Shown here in pieces: positions 35,655 through 44,896 of a stretch of DNA of 64,000 bases. The number at the start of each line of letters is the position of its first letter. Position 1 is the stretch's first letter. The position numbers and the translations under genes were made by a program. Source of the DNA: Ruminococcus sp. (GTDB lineage: Bacteria > Bacillota > Clostridia > Oscillospirales > Ruminococcaceae); contig JAISHV010000057.1 in the NCBI GenBank assembly GCA_031262495.1, positions 1-64,000 on the forward strand, written 5' to 3'. The notes under the pieces were generated by a model that did not search any database, was not told the origin of the DNA, and worked only from the letters and a program-made list of their open reading frames with translations.

Positions 35655-36704
35655 TTAAGCTTTACTCTTTTTAAACACAACCTTCTTTTGAATAAAGAAG
35701 CTTATCGTAAAGAGTATGGTATCTATAACGAGTTTCGCGGGGATCAGCGGCAATCCGAGGGTTACGGCTAAGTCGGTGAGATTTGCCGATATCACTATTT
35801 GTACCACGAAAAGGCAAAGGTATTTTACGCCTGAAAATACTACATTTTCTTTGGAATTAAAGACAAGTTTTCGGTTTACGGTGAAGTTGAAAACACCCGA
35901 CACTACCCTTGCGCCATATGCGGAAATCAAAACGGGGAACTTAAATGTCAAAAGCTGACATATTGTCACATCAATAAGAGCCGACAGAAGCCCTGTTAAC
36001 CCGAATTTCGGCAATTGAAAGATATTGGCGTACACACGCACGCTGTCACGAACGGTTTTAAAGTGCGACGGGCGGTTTGTCGGAATATAGATAGTGGCGA
36101 TTTTCACTTGCACAAAAGGGATTTTACTGTCGGCAAAATCAATAAGGACGTTCATTTCATATTCAAAGCGGTCGCCGTCGCTTTGAAGCGATTTTTCTGT
36201 AAGTGCCGCCGGTATACCGCGCAAGCCCGTTTGAGTATCGGTAAGCCTCATTCCCGTTCTCATTTTAAAGACAATTGACGTAATACGATTGCCTGTACGG
36301 CTTCTGAACGGTACATTTTCGGCTGAAAAATCACGAACACCTAAAACAATTGAGTCGGGGTTTTGTGAAAGCACCGCCATAACCTTTAATATGTCTTCCG
36401 GTGAATGTTGTCCGTCATCGTCAGCGGTAACATAACCGCAGCCCGGGAATTTTTCTGTAATATAGCGGGAGGCTGTTTTAATTGCAGCTCCTTTGCCGCG
36501 GTTTTGAGGATGCGTTATTACAGTGACATTTTCAAAATCTATGAGCCTTACAAAAATTTCATCGCTGTCAGAACCGTCATTGACAATGACAAACTGAGGT
36601 TTTTCGCCGAATTCGGTGAGTTTTGCCGCCGCTTCGTCAATGGCATTGACTAAATCAATTAAGTTGGTTGAGGGGTTACAACTGGGGATAACAATAAAGT
36701 TCAT
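35655..36704 (-). CDS. GT2 glycosyltransferase fused to a GtrA-type membrane domain
   Basis: 349 residues. The N-terminal half (about 1-210) is a GT-A fold glycosyltransferase of the dolichol-phosphate mannosyltransferase type, with VNDGSDSDEI, a DXD-like ADDDGQHSPED near 93-103 and the acceptor motif DTQTGLRG. The C-terminal half (about 225-349) has four helices and the GtrA pattern ALIDVTICQLL and ARVVSGVFNFTVNRKLVF. Such fusions attach a sugar to a polyprenyl phosphate and may flip it, for cell-wall polymer or exopolysaccharide decoration. It has its own consensus promoter. Confidence 0.9.
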   Translation of the reverse strand: MNFIVIPSCNPSTNLIDLVNAIDEAAAKLTEFGEKPQFVIVNDGSDSDEIFVRLIDFENVTVITHPQNRGKGAAIKTASRYITEKFPGCGYVTADDDGQHSPEDILKVMAVLSQNPDSIVLGVRDFSAENVPFRSRTGNRITSIVFKMRTGMRLTDTQTGLRGIPAALTEKSLQSDGDRFEYEMNVLIDFADSKIPFVQVKIATIYIPTNRPSHFKTVRDSVRVYANIFQLPKFGLTGLLSALIDVTICQLLTFKFPVLISAYGARVVSGVFNFTVNRKLVFNSKENVVFSGVKYLCLFVVQIVISANLTDLAVTLGLPLIPAKLVIDTILFTISFFIQKKVVFKKSKA

Positions 36705-36759
36705 GTTCTATTCCATTATTTAATAGTAAGGGAGTGCAGAGCGGAGAGCTGTTATGGAT

Positions 36760-36788
36760 ATTATAGCATATATATTATTACCTGTCAA
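36760..36788 (-). promoter_or_regulatory. Promoter of the GT2-GtrA gene
   Basis: TTGACA (36783-36788), a 17-base spacer and TATAAT (36760-36765) on the minus strand: a perfect sigma-A match, about 55 bases upstream of the ATG at 36704. Confidence 0.85.
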
Positions 36789-36804
36789 TATTTTTTTAAA
36801 AAAA

Positions 36805-38070
36805 TTATTTTTTATCGTTATTTTTTGATTTTTTCGTGGATTTTCGTGATAATTTAAATGATTTGTGTTGGGTTTTTATTTTAACTGTCGGCAGCGGCAT
36901 ATATTCTGCGGTGTCTACAGGCAAACTCTTCTTTTTTAATATGTATTCTACAAAGTCTTTAATCAAAGTATATAAAACTGCAAAGAGCGGTACACCGATA
37001 ATCATTCCGCCGAATCCGAAAAGTCCTTCGCCGAGGAAAATAGCGACCATCACCCAAAAAGCGGATAACCCTGTTGAGTCGCCTAAAATCTGCGGTGTCA
37101 GGATATTTCCGTCAAACTGCTGTAATACCAAAATGAATATGCCGAACGGTATAACCTGTGACGGGTCAGACATAAGCAGCAGCAGTCCCGATGGGATTGC
37201 GCCGATAAACGGACCGAAAAACGGGATAATATTAGTTATGGCTATTACAACGCTTATCAGTACAACATAATCCATCTTCATTATTGTCATACCTATAAAA
37301 CAAATAATACCGACGAGGACAGAGTCTATGATTTTTCCGTTTATAAAACCGCCCATAACTTCGTTCGTGTGAGAACATACTCTGATAAGACTTGCGGAGA
37401 AAGATTTCGGGAAAATAGCTGAGGATATTTTTTTAGCCTGTCCTATAAAAACCTCTTTTGAAAAAAGCAAATAAATCATGATGATTATGCCGATAAATGC
37501 GTCAAGTAACGTCGTAATAATGCTCCAAGCTCCTGAACCTATTTTTGTCATAAATGTTTGAATAGATGGCATTACGGTATTAAGGTAGCCTGATAAATCT
37601 GCACGAACTTTATTAAGTTGTTCAATAGCAAACGTATTTAAGTCGGGATAATCGGCAACAAGTTTCATAACCCAGTCTTGGACTGCTGTAAAATAGGATT
37701 GGAAGTTGTTAACAATTTGCTGTATGCTCAAAATCAACTGCGGTAAAATTATAGCAAAAAATGCCGCAATAAGCCCTAAAAAGACGAATAGACAGATCGT
37801 TACGGCGGTTATACGGCAGGCTTTTTTATGCGGTTTTTTCTTGCAGAAAATTTTGCCGAATATGGATTCGGATTTAACTAAAACGGGGTTCATAAGGTAT
37901 GCAAACACAACACCCCACGTTATAGGCGCAAGGAGAGACGATATTTTTGCGGCCCCGCCGGCTATAACGGGGATATTCATTGCTAAAATTACGAGTGTTA
38001 AACAGGCGGCGAACGTGATAACGGCGTATATTGATATAGTGGTGTATTTTTGGTTAGGTTCAAATTTCAT
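36805..38070 (-). CDS. AI-2E family transporter (PerM/YtvI-like)
   Basis: 421 residues with about eight transmembrane segments. Features of the AI-2E/PerM family are the large central amphipathic region (about 130-210) and the C-terminal ITNIIPFFGPFIGAIPSGLL motif. The tail is long and Lys-rich (KLSRKSTKKSKNNDKK). Some family members export autoinducer-2; YtvI is linked to sporulation in Bacillus; most have no proven substrate. The ribosome binding site AAGG lies 10 bases before the ATG, and the gene has its own promoter. Monocistronic by appearance. Confidence 0.88.
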   Translation of the reverse strand: MKFEPNQKYTTISIYAVITFAACLTLVILAMNIPVIAGGAAKISSLLAPITWGVVFAYLMNPVLVKSESIFGKIFCKKKPHKKACRITAVTICLFVFLGLIAAFFAIILPQLILSIQQIVNNFQSYFTAVQDWVMKLVADYPDLNTFAIEQLNKVRADLSGYLNTVMPSIQTFMTKIGSGAWSIITTLLDAFIGIIIMIYLLFSKEVFIGQAKKISSAIFPKSFSASLIRVCSHTNEVMGGFINGKIIDSVLVGIICFIGMTIMKMDYVVLISVVIAITNIIPFFGPFIGAIPSGLLLLMSDPSQVIPFGIFILVLQQFDGNILTPQILGDSTGLSAFWVMVAIFLGEGLFGFGGMIIGVPLFAVLYTLIKDFVEYILKKKSLPVDTAEYMPLPTVKIKTQHKSFKLSRKSTKKSKNNDKK

Positions 38071-38143
38071 TTTTTTATTACCTTAAAAAGGCTTTCTATG
38101 TAAATTTATCTGAAACGGAATTTTAACTTTTCTTCTAAACCAT

Positions 38144-38172
38144 ATTTTAGCATAACTTTTTTGAAATGTCAA
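38144..38172 (-). promoter_or_regulatory. Promoter of the AI-2E family transporter
   Basis: TTGACA (38167-38172), a 17-base spacer and TAAAAT (38144-38149) on the minus strand, about 70 bases before the ATG at 38070. One mismatch in the -10 element. Confidence 0.8.
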
Positions 38173-38352
38173 GAAAAATTCATAAAATTCAAAAATTTTT
38201 GTCGAAAAGTTTTCCGCGTATGCATTATTTACCAAATTTTAATTACTTGTGATTTTTATGTAACTTGCACAAACACAGTGACCATAATTTACAAAAATAT
38301 TAAGAACACTTGTCGTAATTTGTAATAAAATATACTAAGTATGAAAAAATAT

Positions 38353-38427
38353 CTCAAATTTATAGTGATGTTGCACAAATTTGAGGGTATATTTTTATTT
38401 GACAAATGAATTTACTTATTGTATAAT
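38353..38427 (+). promoter_or_regulatory. Consensus promoter of the G5/3D gene with an upstream inverted repeat
   Basis: TTGACA (38399-38404), a 17-base spacer and TATAAT (38422-38427) form a perfect sigma-A promoter on the plus strand. A 9-bp inverted repeat, CTCAAATTT (38353-38361) and AAATTTGAG (38377-38385), ends 13 bases before the -35 element; it could be an operator or a terminator. The rest of 38173-38562 is AT-rich with no gene; the untranslated leader would be about 130 bases with no riboswitch I recognise. Confidence 0.85.
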
Positions 38428-38562
38428 ACCAAAAGTAACGAAAAATTACGAAAACGAATGTGTTTTGTAACCCTTTTGAAACCAATTTATTTCGTATAAC
38501 ACAGTTATTAACGGTAGAAATCTTTCAGACCGAAGCCTTTTTAATAATTTAATCACGAATAT

Positions 38563-39552
38563 ATGAAGAAAGAGATTATGCAAATAAAACATAAATTGAC
38601 GATAATAGGCACAATACTTGCTGCCGCAGCAGTTCTGTCACTGCTCATAGCGGCAGTGAAACCTGTCCCGGCAGATACTTTTATCGCTCCGATGAAAGAC
38701 ATACTGCTCGCACCGATTTCAGCTTCGGCACATTTACTTAAAGCGGCATCCTTTACGATACCCGAAATCTCTGTTGAGATAAAAGCCGACGGCGAGACCT
38801 ACAGTATCAGCACATATGGTACGGTTGAGAATGCGCTTACAGAAGCCGGAGTAGCAATTGATGAAAACGACCTGATTAATGTTCCTTTGAATGAATCGCT
38901 TATACCGAAAATGCAGATTCATGTCAACCGTGTAGAAACCCGTCACAAAACGGTACTTACCGAACTGAATTTCGCAACACAGACTATAGAAGATGACACA
39001 TTATTTATCGGCGAAACAGAAATTATTGAAGAAGGCGAACAGGGACTTGACGCTAAGACTTATGAGCATACTTATATTGACGGGGTTTTAAAGTCAACCG
39101 AACTTGTGGATTCTGATGTTGCAGAACCGCAGGATCGTGTTGTTGCCGTAGGGACGAAACCGGTTCACCGCAATGTACCCGAAGCCGAAAAAATGAAGAG
39201 CACATTACCTGTACCCGAGTGGCTCTCATTTGATGAAAACGGCGTACCGACCGAGTATAAAAAGGTTCACACCGGGAAAGGCGTTGCATATTACGCTCAT
39301 CCGGAGTCACTCACTGCCTCAGGGCGAACCGTAAGACCCGGTCATGTGGCTGTAGACCCTGATTTGATTCCATACGGCACCGAACTCTTTATCACTTCAA
39401 CCGACGGAAAACACATCTACGGTTATGCTATAGCAGCCGACACAGGCGGCTCAATGTTAAGCGGAGACTGTCTTGTAGACTTGTTTATGTATACCTACGA
39501 TGAATGTGTTCAGTGGGGCGCGCATCAAGTGAATGTTTATGTTCTTAGATAA
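38563..39552 (+). CDS. Secreted G5 and 3D domain cell-wall protein (YabE/Rpf-like)
   Basis: 329 residues. An N-terminal signal or anchor segment (about 10-33), a ubiquitin-like DUF348 domain (about 70-112, YGTVENALTEAGVAIDENDLI), a G5 domain (about 140-205) and a C-terminal 3D domain (about 245-329) with the aspartates of VAVDPDLIPYGT, AADTGG and DLF that form the lytic-transglycosylase-like site. Proteins of this layout remodel peptidoglycan in growth, spore germination or resuscitation. The start is uncertain between the ATG at 38563 and the one at 38578, neither with a good ribosome binding site. A promoter lies upstream and a terminator downstream. Confidence 0.9.
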   Translation: MKKEIMQIKHKLTIIGTILAAAAVLSLLIAAVKPVPADTFIAPMKDILLAPISASAHLLKAASFTIPEISVEIKADGETYSISTYGTVENALTEAGVAIDENDLINVPLNESLIPKMQIHVNRVETRHKTVLTELNFATQTIEDDTLFIGETEIIEEGEQGLDAKTYEHTYIDGVLKSTELVDSDVAEPQDRVVAVGTKPVHRNVPEAEKMKSTLPVPEWLSFDENGVPTEYKKVHTGKGVAYYAHPESLTASGRTVRPGHVAVDPDLIPYGTELFITSTDGKHIYGYAIAADTGGSMLSGDCLVDLFMYTYDECVQWGAHQVNVYVLR

Positions 39553-39596
39553 ACACAGAAATCAGATGTCAGATGTCAGAAATCAGAATATTGAAC

Positions 39597-39633
39597 GCCG
39601 CGTTTTTATTGAAAACGCGGCGGTTGTTTTTTT
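39597..39633 (+). terminator. Intrinsic terminator after the G5/3D gene
   Basis: A perfect 10-bp stem (GCCGCGTTTT / AAAACGCGGC, 39597-39621) with a 5-base loop is followed by GGTTGTTTTTTT. A short CAGATGTCAGATGTCAGAAATCAG repeat stretch lies between the stop codon and the stem. Confidence 0.9.
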
Positions 39634-39774
39634 GTAGGGGCGGGCGCCCTCGCCCGCCCGCACTTCCTAAAATACTCTATTTTAGAAATAAAACAAAATT
39701 TCCATGATTTTTTGTTTATTAACTACAGGGATGTGATAACTGGTATGCGGGCGACCGAGGGCGGTCGCCCCTAC
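39634..39774. repeat. 141-bp palindrome doublet, copy 1
   Basis: Two GTAGGGGCG-family palindromes in inverted orientation (left 39634-39662, right about 39747-39774) enclose an AT-rich spacer of about 85 bases holding a CTAAAATA/TATTTTAG hairpin. Copy 2 at 40085-40225 differs at two positions that I can see. The arrangement resembles REP doublets (REPINs). Confidence 0.85.
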
Positions 39775-39797
39775 TACGCTGTAAAATCTAAAACTTG

Positions 39798-40013
39798 ACA
39801 TTTGTGAATGTCGCGTTTGAATGTCGGATGAATGTCGCATGAATGTCGCTTGAATGTCATATGAATGTCTGTGAATGTCCGTTTGAATGTCTTGCAGGGG
39901 ATGAGGGGCGAGGGGGCGGCTATTAGGAGTGGCAGGCGTGACGCCGCCCCCTCTCCCCTACACCCCCTGCACCCCCTACCCCTCTCCCCCTGTGGCAGCA
40001 TGGTGGAGTTCTA
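39798..40013. repeat. Compound intergenic repeat, copy D (reverse orientation)
   Basis: A tandem GAATGTC array (39804-39885) is followed by a G-rich arm, the hairpin tip GGCGTGACGCC, a matching C-rich arm and the CCCTGTGGCAGCATGGTGGAG end also seen in copy C. It lacks the extra palindromes of copies B and C. It lies between the two 141-bp doublets; 39634-40227 holds no supported gene. Confidence 0.85.
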
Positions 40014-40084
40014 AATAGAGATTTTGATATTTTCGTTTAACGGTTAAGAATTAAAAATTGTAAAGTTTTTGTTGGTACTTGGTA

Positions 40085-40225
40085 GTAGGGGCGGGCGCCC
40101 TCGCCCGCCCGCACTTTCTAAAATACTCTATTTTAGAAATAAAACAAAATCTCCATGATTTTTTGTTTATTAACTACAGGGATGTGATAACTGGTATGCG
40201 GGCGACCGAGGGCGGTCGCCCCTAC
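40085..40225. repeat. 141-bp palindrome doublet, copy 2
   Basis: Same length and near-identical sequence as 39634-39774, in the same orientation, 451 bases further on. Its right end stops 2 bases short of the stop codon of the DAHP synthase gene. Confidence 0.85.
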
Positions 40226-40227
40226 AG

Positions 40228-41250
40228 CTATATTTGTCTGCCAAAATCTTTATTTAGGAACCCGCACATCGTTTTTATCTTTTCCATTACTTTTTCAAAA
40301 TTATCGGGGCGGAGCTGTTGACCGCCGTCTGATAATGCTTTTTTCGGGTTGCAGTGAACTTCTATTTCTAAAGCATCCGCGCCCGTCACAACCGCTGCTA
40401 ACGATAGCGGCTCTATAAGTGAAATTATACCTGCCGCGTGTGATGGGTCAACACAGACCGGGAGATGGGATTTTTGCTTTAACAGAGGTATTGCCGAAAC
40501 GTCCATTGTATTACGTGTCATTGTTTCAAATGTGCGGATACCTCTTTCGCAGAATATGACTTCGTTGTTGCCGCCCGACATTATATACTCAGCTGACATA
40601 AGGAGTTCCTCAATTGTCGCCGAAAGCCCTCTCTTTAGGAGAATGGGCTTATTTATTGTACCTAAAACCTTGAGTAAGTCAAAGTTTTGCATATTTCGTG
40701 CGCCTACCTGAATAATATCAACGTCTTCAAACAGGTCTAAATCCGCCGCCGCCATGATTTCGGTGACTATCGGCAATCCTGTTTCTTTTTTTGCCGCCGA
40801 AAGAAGCCGCAGTCCCTCTTTTTCAAGCCCTTGAAATGCATAGGGCGATGTGCGGGGTTTGAATGCGCCTCCTCGGAGCATCGTTGCTCCGGCGGATTTT
40901 ACGGCGCGTGCGGTTTCAAACAGTTGTTCTTCCGATTCAACAGAACAGGGTCCTGCAATTACATTGAGCGAACCGTCGCCGATTACACAGTTTCCCACAG
41001 TAATAAGCGTGTTTGCCGGGTGCATTTTACGGTTTGACTTTTTAAACGGCTCTTGAATTCGAGTAACACTCTCGACACATTCCTGAGCATACAGTCCGTC
41101 TAAATCAATCCGCGACGTATCGCCGATTAGTCCGATGATACTCTGCTGTGCGCCGACAATGAGATTTGTATTAAGTCCGGCGGCTTTGAGCCCGTCTTCA
41201 AGTTTGGCGATTTCGTCTTTTGTAGCTGAATTTTTTAAAATAATAATCAT
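40228..41250 (-). CDS. aroF: 3-deoxy-7-phosphoheptulonate synthase, type I-beta
   Basis: 340 residues. The first step of the shikimate pathway: it condenses PEP and erythrose 4-phosphate. An N-terminal ferredoxin-like regulatory domain (about 1-70) precedes the KDO8P-type barrel with NVIAGPCSVES, LRGGAFKPRTSPY (phosphate binding) and VCVDPSHAAG (metal). The short beta type with an FL domain is often inhibited by Tyr or Phe through that domain. The ribosome binding site AGGA lies 13 bases before the ATG. Other aro genes are not adjacent; pheA is 19 kb away. Confidence 0.95.
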   Translation of the reverse strand: MIIILKNSATKDEIAKLEDGLKAAGLNTNLIVGAQQSIIGLIGDTSRIDLDGLYAQECVESVTRIQEPFKKSNRKMHPANTLITVGNCVIGDGSLNVIAGPCSVESEEQLFETARAVKSAGATMLRGGAFKPRTSPYAFQGLEKEGLRLLSAAKKETGLPIVTEIMAAADLDLFEDVDIIQVGARNMQNFDLLKVLGTINKPILLKRGLSATIEELLMSAEYIMSGGNNEVIFCERGIRTFETMTRNTMDVSAIPLLKQKSHLPVCVDPSHAAGIISLIEPLSLAAVVTGADALEIEVHCNPKKALSDGGQQLRPDNFEKVMEKIKTMCGFLNKDFGRQI

Positions 41251-41297
41251 TTGCTGTTTCTTCCTAAGTTTTAATTAAATCAGTGCATTAATAATGC

Positions 41298-42593
41298 TTA
41301 TTGTATGATAAATTGTGTACCTGTTAAGTGTTTTCTCATCGCTTCAACATCTTCTTCCGATACACCCGTATCAATAAGATAAATCTTGACGAGTGAATTC
41401 ATTGATTCAAGTGCTGTAATGTCGCTTATGTCGTTACCCGACAGGCGGAGCCATTTTAAACCTGTTAAATATGACAGAGGATAAATATCCGTTATATCAT
41501 TATTCTCGGCGTAGAGTTCCACCATTTCTTCAAGGTATTCAATCGGCGTTAAGTCGCTGATGATATTGTCTTGAATATGCAGACGCGACAGGTGCGGCAT
41601 ATCCGACAAAGCCGTTATATCAGAAATTTGGTTGTTGTTACAGTAGAGGAGTTCGACATTATATAGCCCCGAGAGCGGGTTTATGTCAACAATTTGATTC
41701 TCCGAAATGTCTATGCTCTTTAGATTTGTCAGTTCCGAAAGCGGCGTTAAGTCGATAATGTTATTCGCTCTAAGGTAGAGGTTTTCAAGCACCGGCAGAC
41801 CGGCTAACGGCGTTAAATCCTCAATTTGATTGCGAAAGAGCGATAGGGTTTTGAGTGATGTCAAGCCTTTGAGCGGCGTTAAATCCGTTATTGAGTTTGA
41901 ATAGAGATGGAGTTCTGTCAGGTTCACCATATATTTGAGAGACTCAATCTCATCATCTGTCAGATTCGCACCCGAAATAGTCAGGGTTGTAAGGTCAGTT
42001 GAATATTCTTTATCGCGGATGAAAATTGTGTCCGGCAAATCCGCTTGAATATCCGAGCGGATAGAAACGGCTTCACTGACGGCATCATTATAGACACCCG
42101 CTAAGTAACCTTCTTTATCAACATATTCGCGTTCGCGTTTGGTTTCTTCTTTAAGCGACTGGATTTCACTCTGCATAGACGCTATTGTTTTGGCATAGTC
42201 CGTGCCTTCGGCGGTTGATGTTGCCGCATCTTCGGCATTCATAATCTGCGCTTTGCCGGTGGGGACAGTTACTGTTTCGGTTAATACTTCGGTGAATGTC
42301 GCGGTTAAAAACTCGGTGACAGGGCGGCGCCGGTTATCCGTCACGGCTTTACCGGCTGCATTTGTGACAGTCTCCGAAATTACCGTACCGTTTCCGTCCG
42401 TCACTAATCCGGTCACCGCATTGCCGTTTTGGTCGGTAACAATAACGGTAACAGGTTCGCCGTCTTTGTTCGTGACAGTTACGGTATCGACAGATGTTTC
42501 GCCCTCTTCGCCTTTATCACAACCCGTTAATGTAAATATAACTGCTGCCGCGAAAATTGCCGTAATCACTTTAAGTATTTTTAGTCGTTGCAT
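41298..42593 (-). CDS. Leucine-rich-repeat surface lipoprotein
   Basis: 431 residues. A lipoprotein signal ends at LTGC (Cys25). A Thr/Val-rich spacer with short DGxxV repeats (about 32-110) and a coiled-coil-like helix (about 133-160) follow, then eight to nine 22-residue SDS22-type leucine-rich repeats (about 205-415; LTELHLYSNSITDLTPLKGL pattern). This is the internalin-like layout used for protein binding at the cell surface. AAGGAG lies 7 bases before the ATG. It lies 40 bases after the topoisomerase A gene. The binding partner is unknown. Confidence 0.9.
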   Translation of the reverse strand: MQRLKILKVITAIFAAAVIFTLTGCDKGEEGETSVDTVTVTNKDGEPVTVIVTDQNGNAVTGLVTDGNGTVISETVTNAAGKAVTDNRRRPVTEFLTATFTEVLTETVTVPTGKAQIMNAEDAATSTAEGTDYAKTIASMQSEIQSLKEETKREREYVDKEGYLAGVYNDAVSEAVSIRSDIQADLPDTIFIRDKEYSTDLTTLTISGANLTDDEIESLKYMVNLTELHLYSNSITDLTPLKGLTSLKTLSLFRNQIEDLTPLAGLPVLENLYLRANNIIDLTPLSELTNLKSIDISENQIVDINPLSGLYNVELLYCNNNQISDITALSDMPHLSRLHIQDNIISDLTPIEYLEEMVELYAENNDITDIYPLSYLTGLKWLRLSGNDISDITALESMNSLVKIYLIDTGVSEEDVEAMRKHLTGTQFIIQ

Positions 42594-42633
42594 TTCACCA
42601 CTCCTTTTGCGGATGTAAAATTCCTTTTTGGTA

Positions 42634-44856
42634 TTATTCAGGTATCAAATTCATTTGCTCATATTGCCCGACCTTGCCCGCTGACGGTATATTTTTGACT
42701 TCAAATTTCAGTACTTGCGCTCGCATTGCCGGTGTTACAATTTCCGCTCGTTCAATTTCATTGCCGCTTTTAAGTGTCATAACGGCGACACCCTCGGAAT
42801 TCTTCGTGGTTTTTTGAGCAACTTGTCCGCTGTTAAACATTATGAATTTCCCGGCGGTTGATTTTAAGAGGATTTCTGTATTCCCGCCTATAAAAAACAT
42901 TGCCGCAACAGGGGATTTGTCGGAATACGCATTGAGGAGTTTTTTGCGGTTTGTAACGGTTTTATAACTCTCAAGCGGGATTTTTGCACACTTGCCGTTT
43001 TTAAAGACAAACAGGATATGCCCCGAATAATCACTCGTAATAACCGATCCGACAGGCATTTCACCATTATCAAAACCGAGTTTCGTCGGGAGAAAATCCC
43101 CCATCAGTGACGCTTTACCCTCCGGGAATATGGAGAGTTTCGCTTTATAACACTGCTGTCGGTCTCCGAAACAGAGGATTTCGGCGTTGTTTGTAGTTTC
43201 TGTCACCGAAATAATGCGGTCGCCCTCTTTGAGCTTTTGTTCGCCCGCATTTCGCAGTGACAGAGGCGTTACCTTCTTAATATACCCCTCTGCCGTGATA
43301 AATACATTCACGGTAAAATCAGGAGTATCGTCTTCCGGTTCGTCGTCTTCATCTTGTTCGTAGATAAAATGAGTTTTGCGCGGGACGGCGTATTTCTTTT
43401 TTACGTCTTTTAGTTCTTCAATGATAATGTTCTTGATTTTGTCGTCAGAACCGAGAACCGATTCCATTTCGGCGATATCTTTTATAAGGGTTTCTATTTC
43501 GGCAATACGGTTGAGGATATATTGACGGTTGAGGTGGCGCAGTTTAATCTCTGCCACATATTCAGCCTGAATTTCATCAATCCCGAAACCGATCATCAAA
43601 TTCGGTACAACATCGTCTTCTTCGTCTGTCTCACGGACAATCTTTACCGCTTTGTCTATATCAATGAGTATCTTCTTTAGGCCTTGAAGTAAATGCAGCT
43701 GGGATTTCTTTTTTTGTAAACCGCTGTAAACACGGCGTTTTACACATTCTTTTCTGAAAGCCGTCCATTCCTCTAAAATTTCATAAACGCCCATAACCCG
43801 AGGTGAACCGGCTATCAGAATATTGAAATTACAGGGGAAATTATCTTGAAGCGGTGTAAGTTTAAAGAGCCGTTTCATCAGCTTTTCGGGGTCTGTACCG
43901 CGTTTTATATCAATAGCAATCTTCAGTCCGTTAATGTCAGTTTCATCGCGGATATATGAAATGCCTTGGATTTTACCGTCTTTGACAAGCTCGATTATTT
44001 TATCCATAATGGATTCAATATCGGTTGTCCACGGGATTTCGGTGATTTCTATGCAACCGTTTTCGCGGTCGAAGTTCCATTTGGCTCTTACGGTGAAATT
44101 ACCGCGCCCTGTTTCGTAAATCTTTTTGGTGGCTTCTTCATCATACAGAAGCAGTCCGCCGCCTGCAAAATCAGGTCCGCGCAAGATGTCGATTATATCG
44201 GCATTCGGGTTTTTTATAAGTGCAACAGCCGCATCACAAACTTCCGTAAGGTTAAATGAACAGCAGTTCATCGCCATACCCACGGCGATACCTTTATTGG
44301 CATTAACAAGGATAGACGGAAATGTTACGGGCAAGAGTGTCGGCTCTGTTGTTTCATTATCATAGTTCGGGACAAAATCGACGGTGTCTTTGTCGATATC
44401 GCGGAAGAGTTCCGAGCAGATAGGGGAGAGTTTGGCTTCGGTATAACGGCTTGCGGCGTATGCCATGTTTTTTGAATATGCTTTGCCGAAATTACCTTTG
44501 CTTTCTACATACCCATAGAGCAAGGCTTCATTCCCTGTCGAGAGCCTTACCATTGTATCGTAAATAGCACTGTCGCCGTGGGGATTGAGTTTCATCGTCT
44601 GACCGACGATGTTAGCCGATTTGGTCTTATTCCCTGTCAGAAGCCCCATTTTATACATAGTATAAAGAAGCTTTCGGTGAGAGGGTTTAAATCCGTCTAT
44701 TTCGGGGATTGCCCTTGATACAATAACGCTCATGGCGTATGGCATATAGTTTTTTTCAAGGGTATCTGTTATCTGTTCCCCGGAAATAATCCCGCTGCCG
44801 GCTATGTAGGCATTACTGTTTGATTGTGATTTTTTAGGTTCTTTATGTTTTGGCAC
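42634..44856 (-). CDS. Topoisomerase IV/gyrase-like type IIA subunit A (divergent)
   Basis: 740 residues. The breakage-reunion core has the active tyrosine in AASRYTEAKL (Tyr138) and the quinolone-pocket sequence NPHGDSAIYD, with Ser and Asp unchanged. The GLKPVHRR motif of gyrase reads GFKPSHRKLLY. An acidic insert (EQDEDDEPEDD) precedes a C-terminal beta-pinwheel of reduced size, and I see no QRRGGKG gyrase box, so decatenation rather than supercoiling is likelier. The start is GTG with a weak ribosome binding site. It follows the subunit B gene by 40 bases. Confidence 0.9.
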   Translation of the reverse strand: MPKHKEPKKSQSNSNAYIAGSGIISGEQITDTLEKNYMPYAMSVIVSRAIPEIDGFKPSHRKLLYTMYKMGLLTGNKTKSANIVGQTMKLNPHGDSAIYDTMVRLSTGNEALLYGYVESKGNFGKAYSKNMAYAASRYTEAKLSPICSELFRDIDKDTVDFVPNYDNETTEPTLLPVTFPSILVNANKGIAVGMAMNCCSFNLTEVCDAAVALIKNPNADIIDILRGPDFAGGGLLLYDEEATKKIYETGRGNFTVRAKWNFDRENGCIEITEIPWTTDIESIMDKIIELVKDGKIQGISYIRDETDINGLKIAIDIKRGTDPEKLMKRLFKLTPLQDNFPCNFNILIAGSPRVMGVYEILEEWTAFRKECVKRRVYSGLQKKKSQLHLLQGLKKILIDIDKAVKIVRETDEEDDVVPNLMIGFGIDEIQAEYVAEIKLRHLNRQYILNRIAEIETLIKDIAEMESVLGSDDKIKNIIIEELKDVKKKYAVPRKTHFIYEQDEDDEPEDDTPDFTVNVFITAEGYIKKVTPLSLRNAGEQKLKEGDRIISVTETTNNAEILCFGDRQQCYKAKLSIFPEGKASLMGDFLPTKLGFDNGEMPVGSVITSDYSGHILFVFKNGKCAKIPLESYKTVTNRKKLLNAYSDKSPVAAMFFIGGNTEILLKSTAGKFIMFNSGQVAQKTTKNSEGVAVMTLKSGNEIERAEIVTPAMRAQVLKFEVKNIPSAGKVGQYEQMNLIPE

Positions 44857-44896
44857 TTAAATTTTTCACTTTCATTTTTTCGGATTCGAGAAGTTT

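Noticed and set aside
38428..38562. c-di-AMP (ydaO) riboswitch before the G5/3D gene
   Set aside because: Such genes are often controlled by it, but the leader is AT-rich and none of the conserved ydaO segments could be found.
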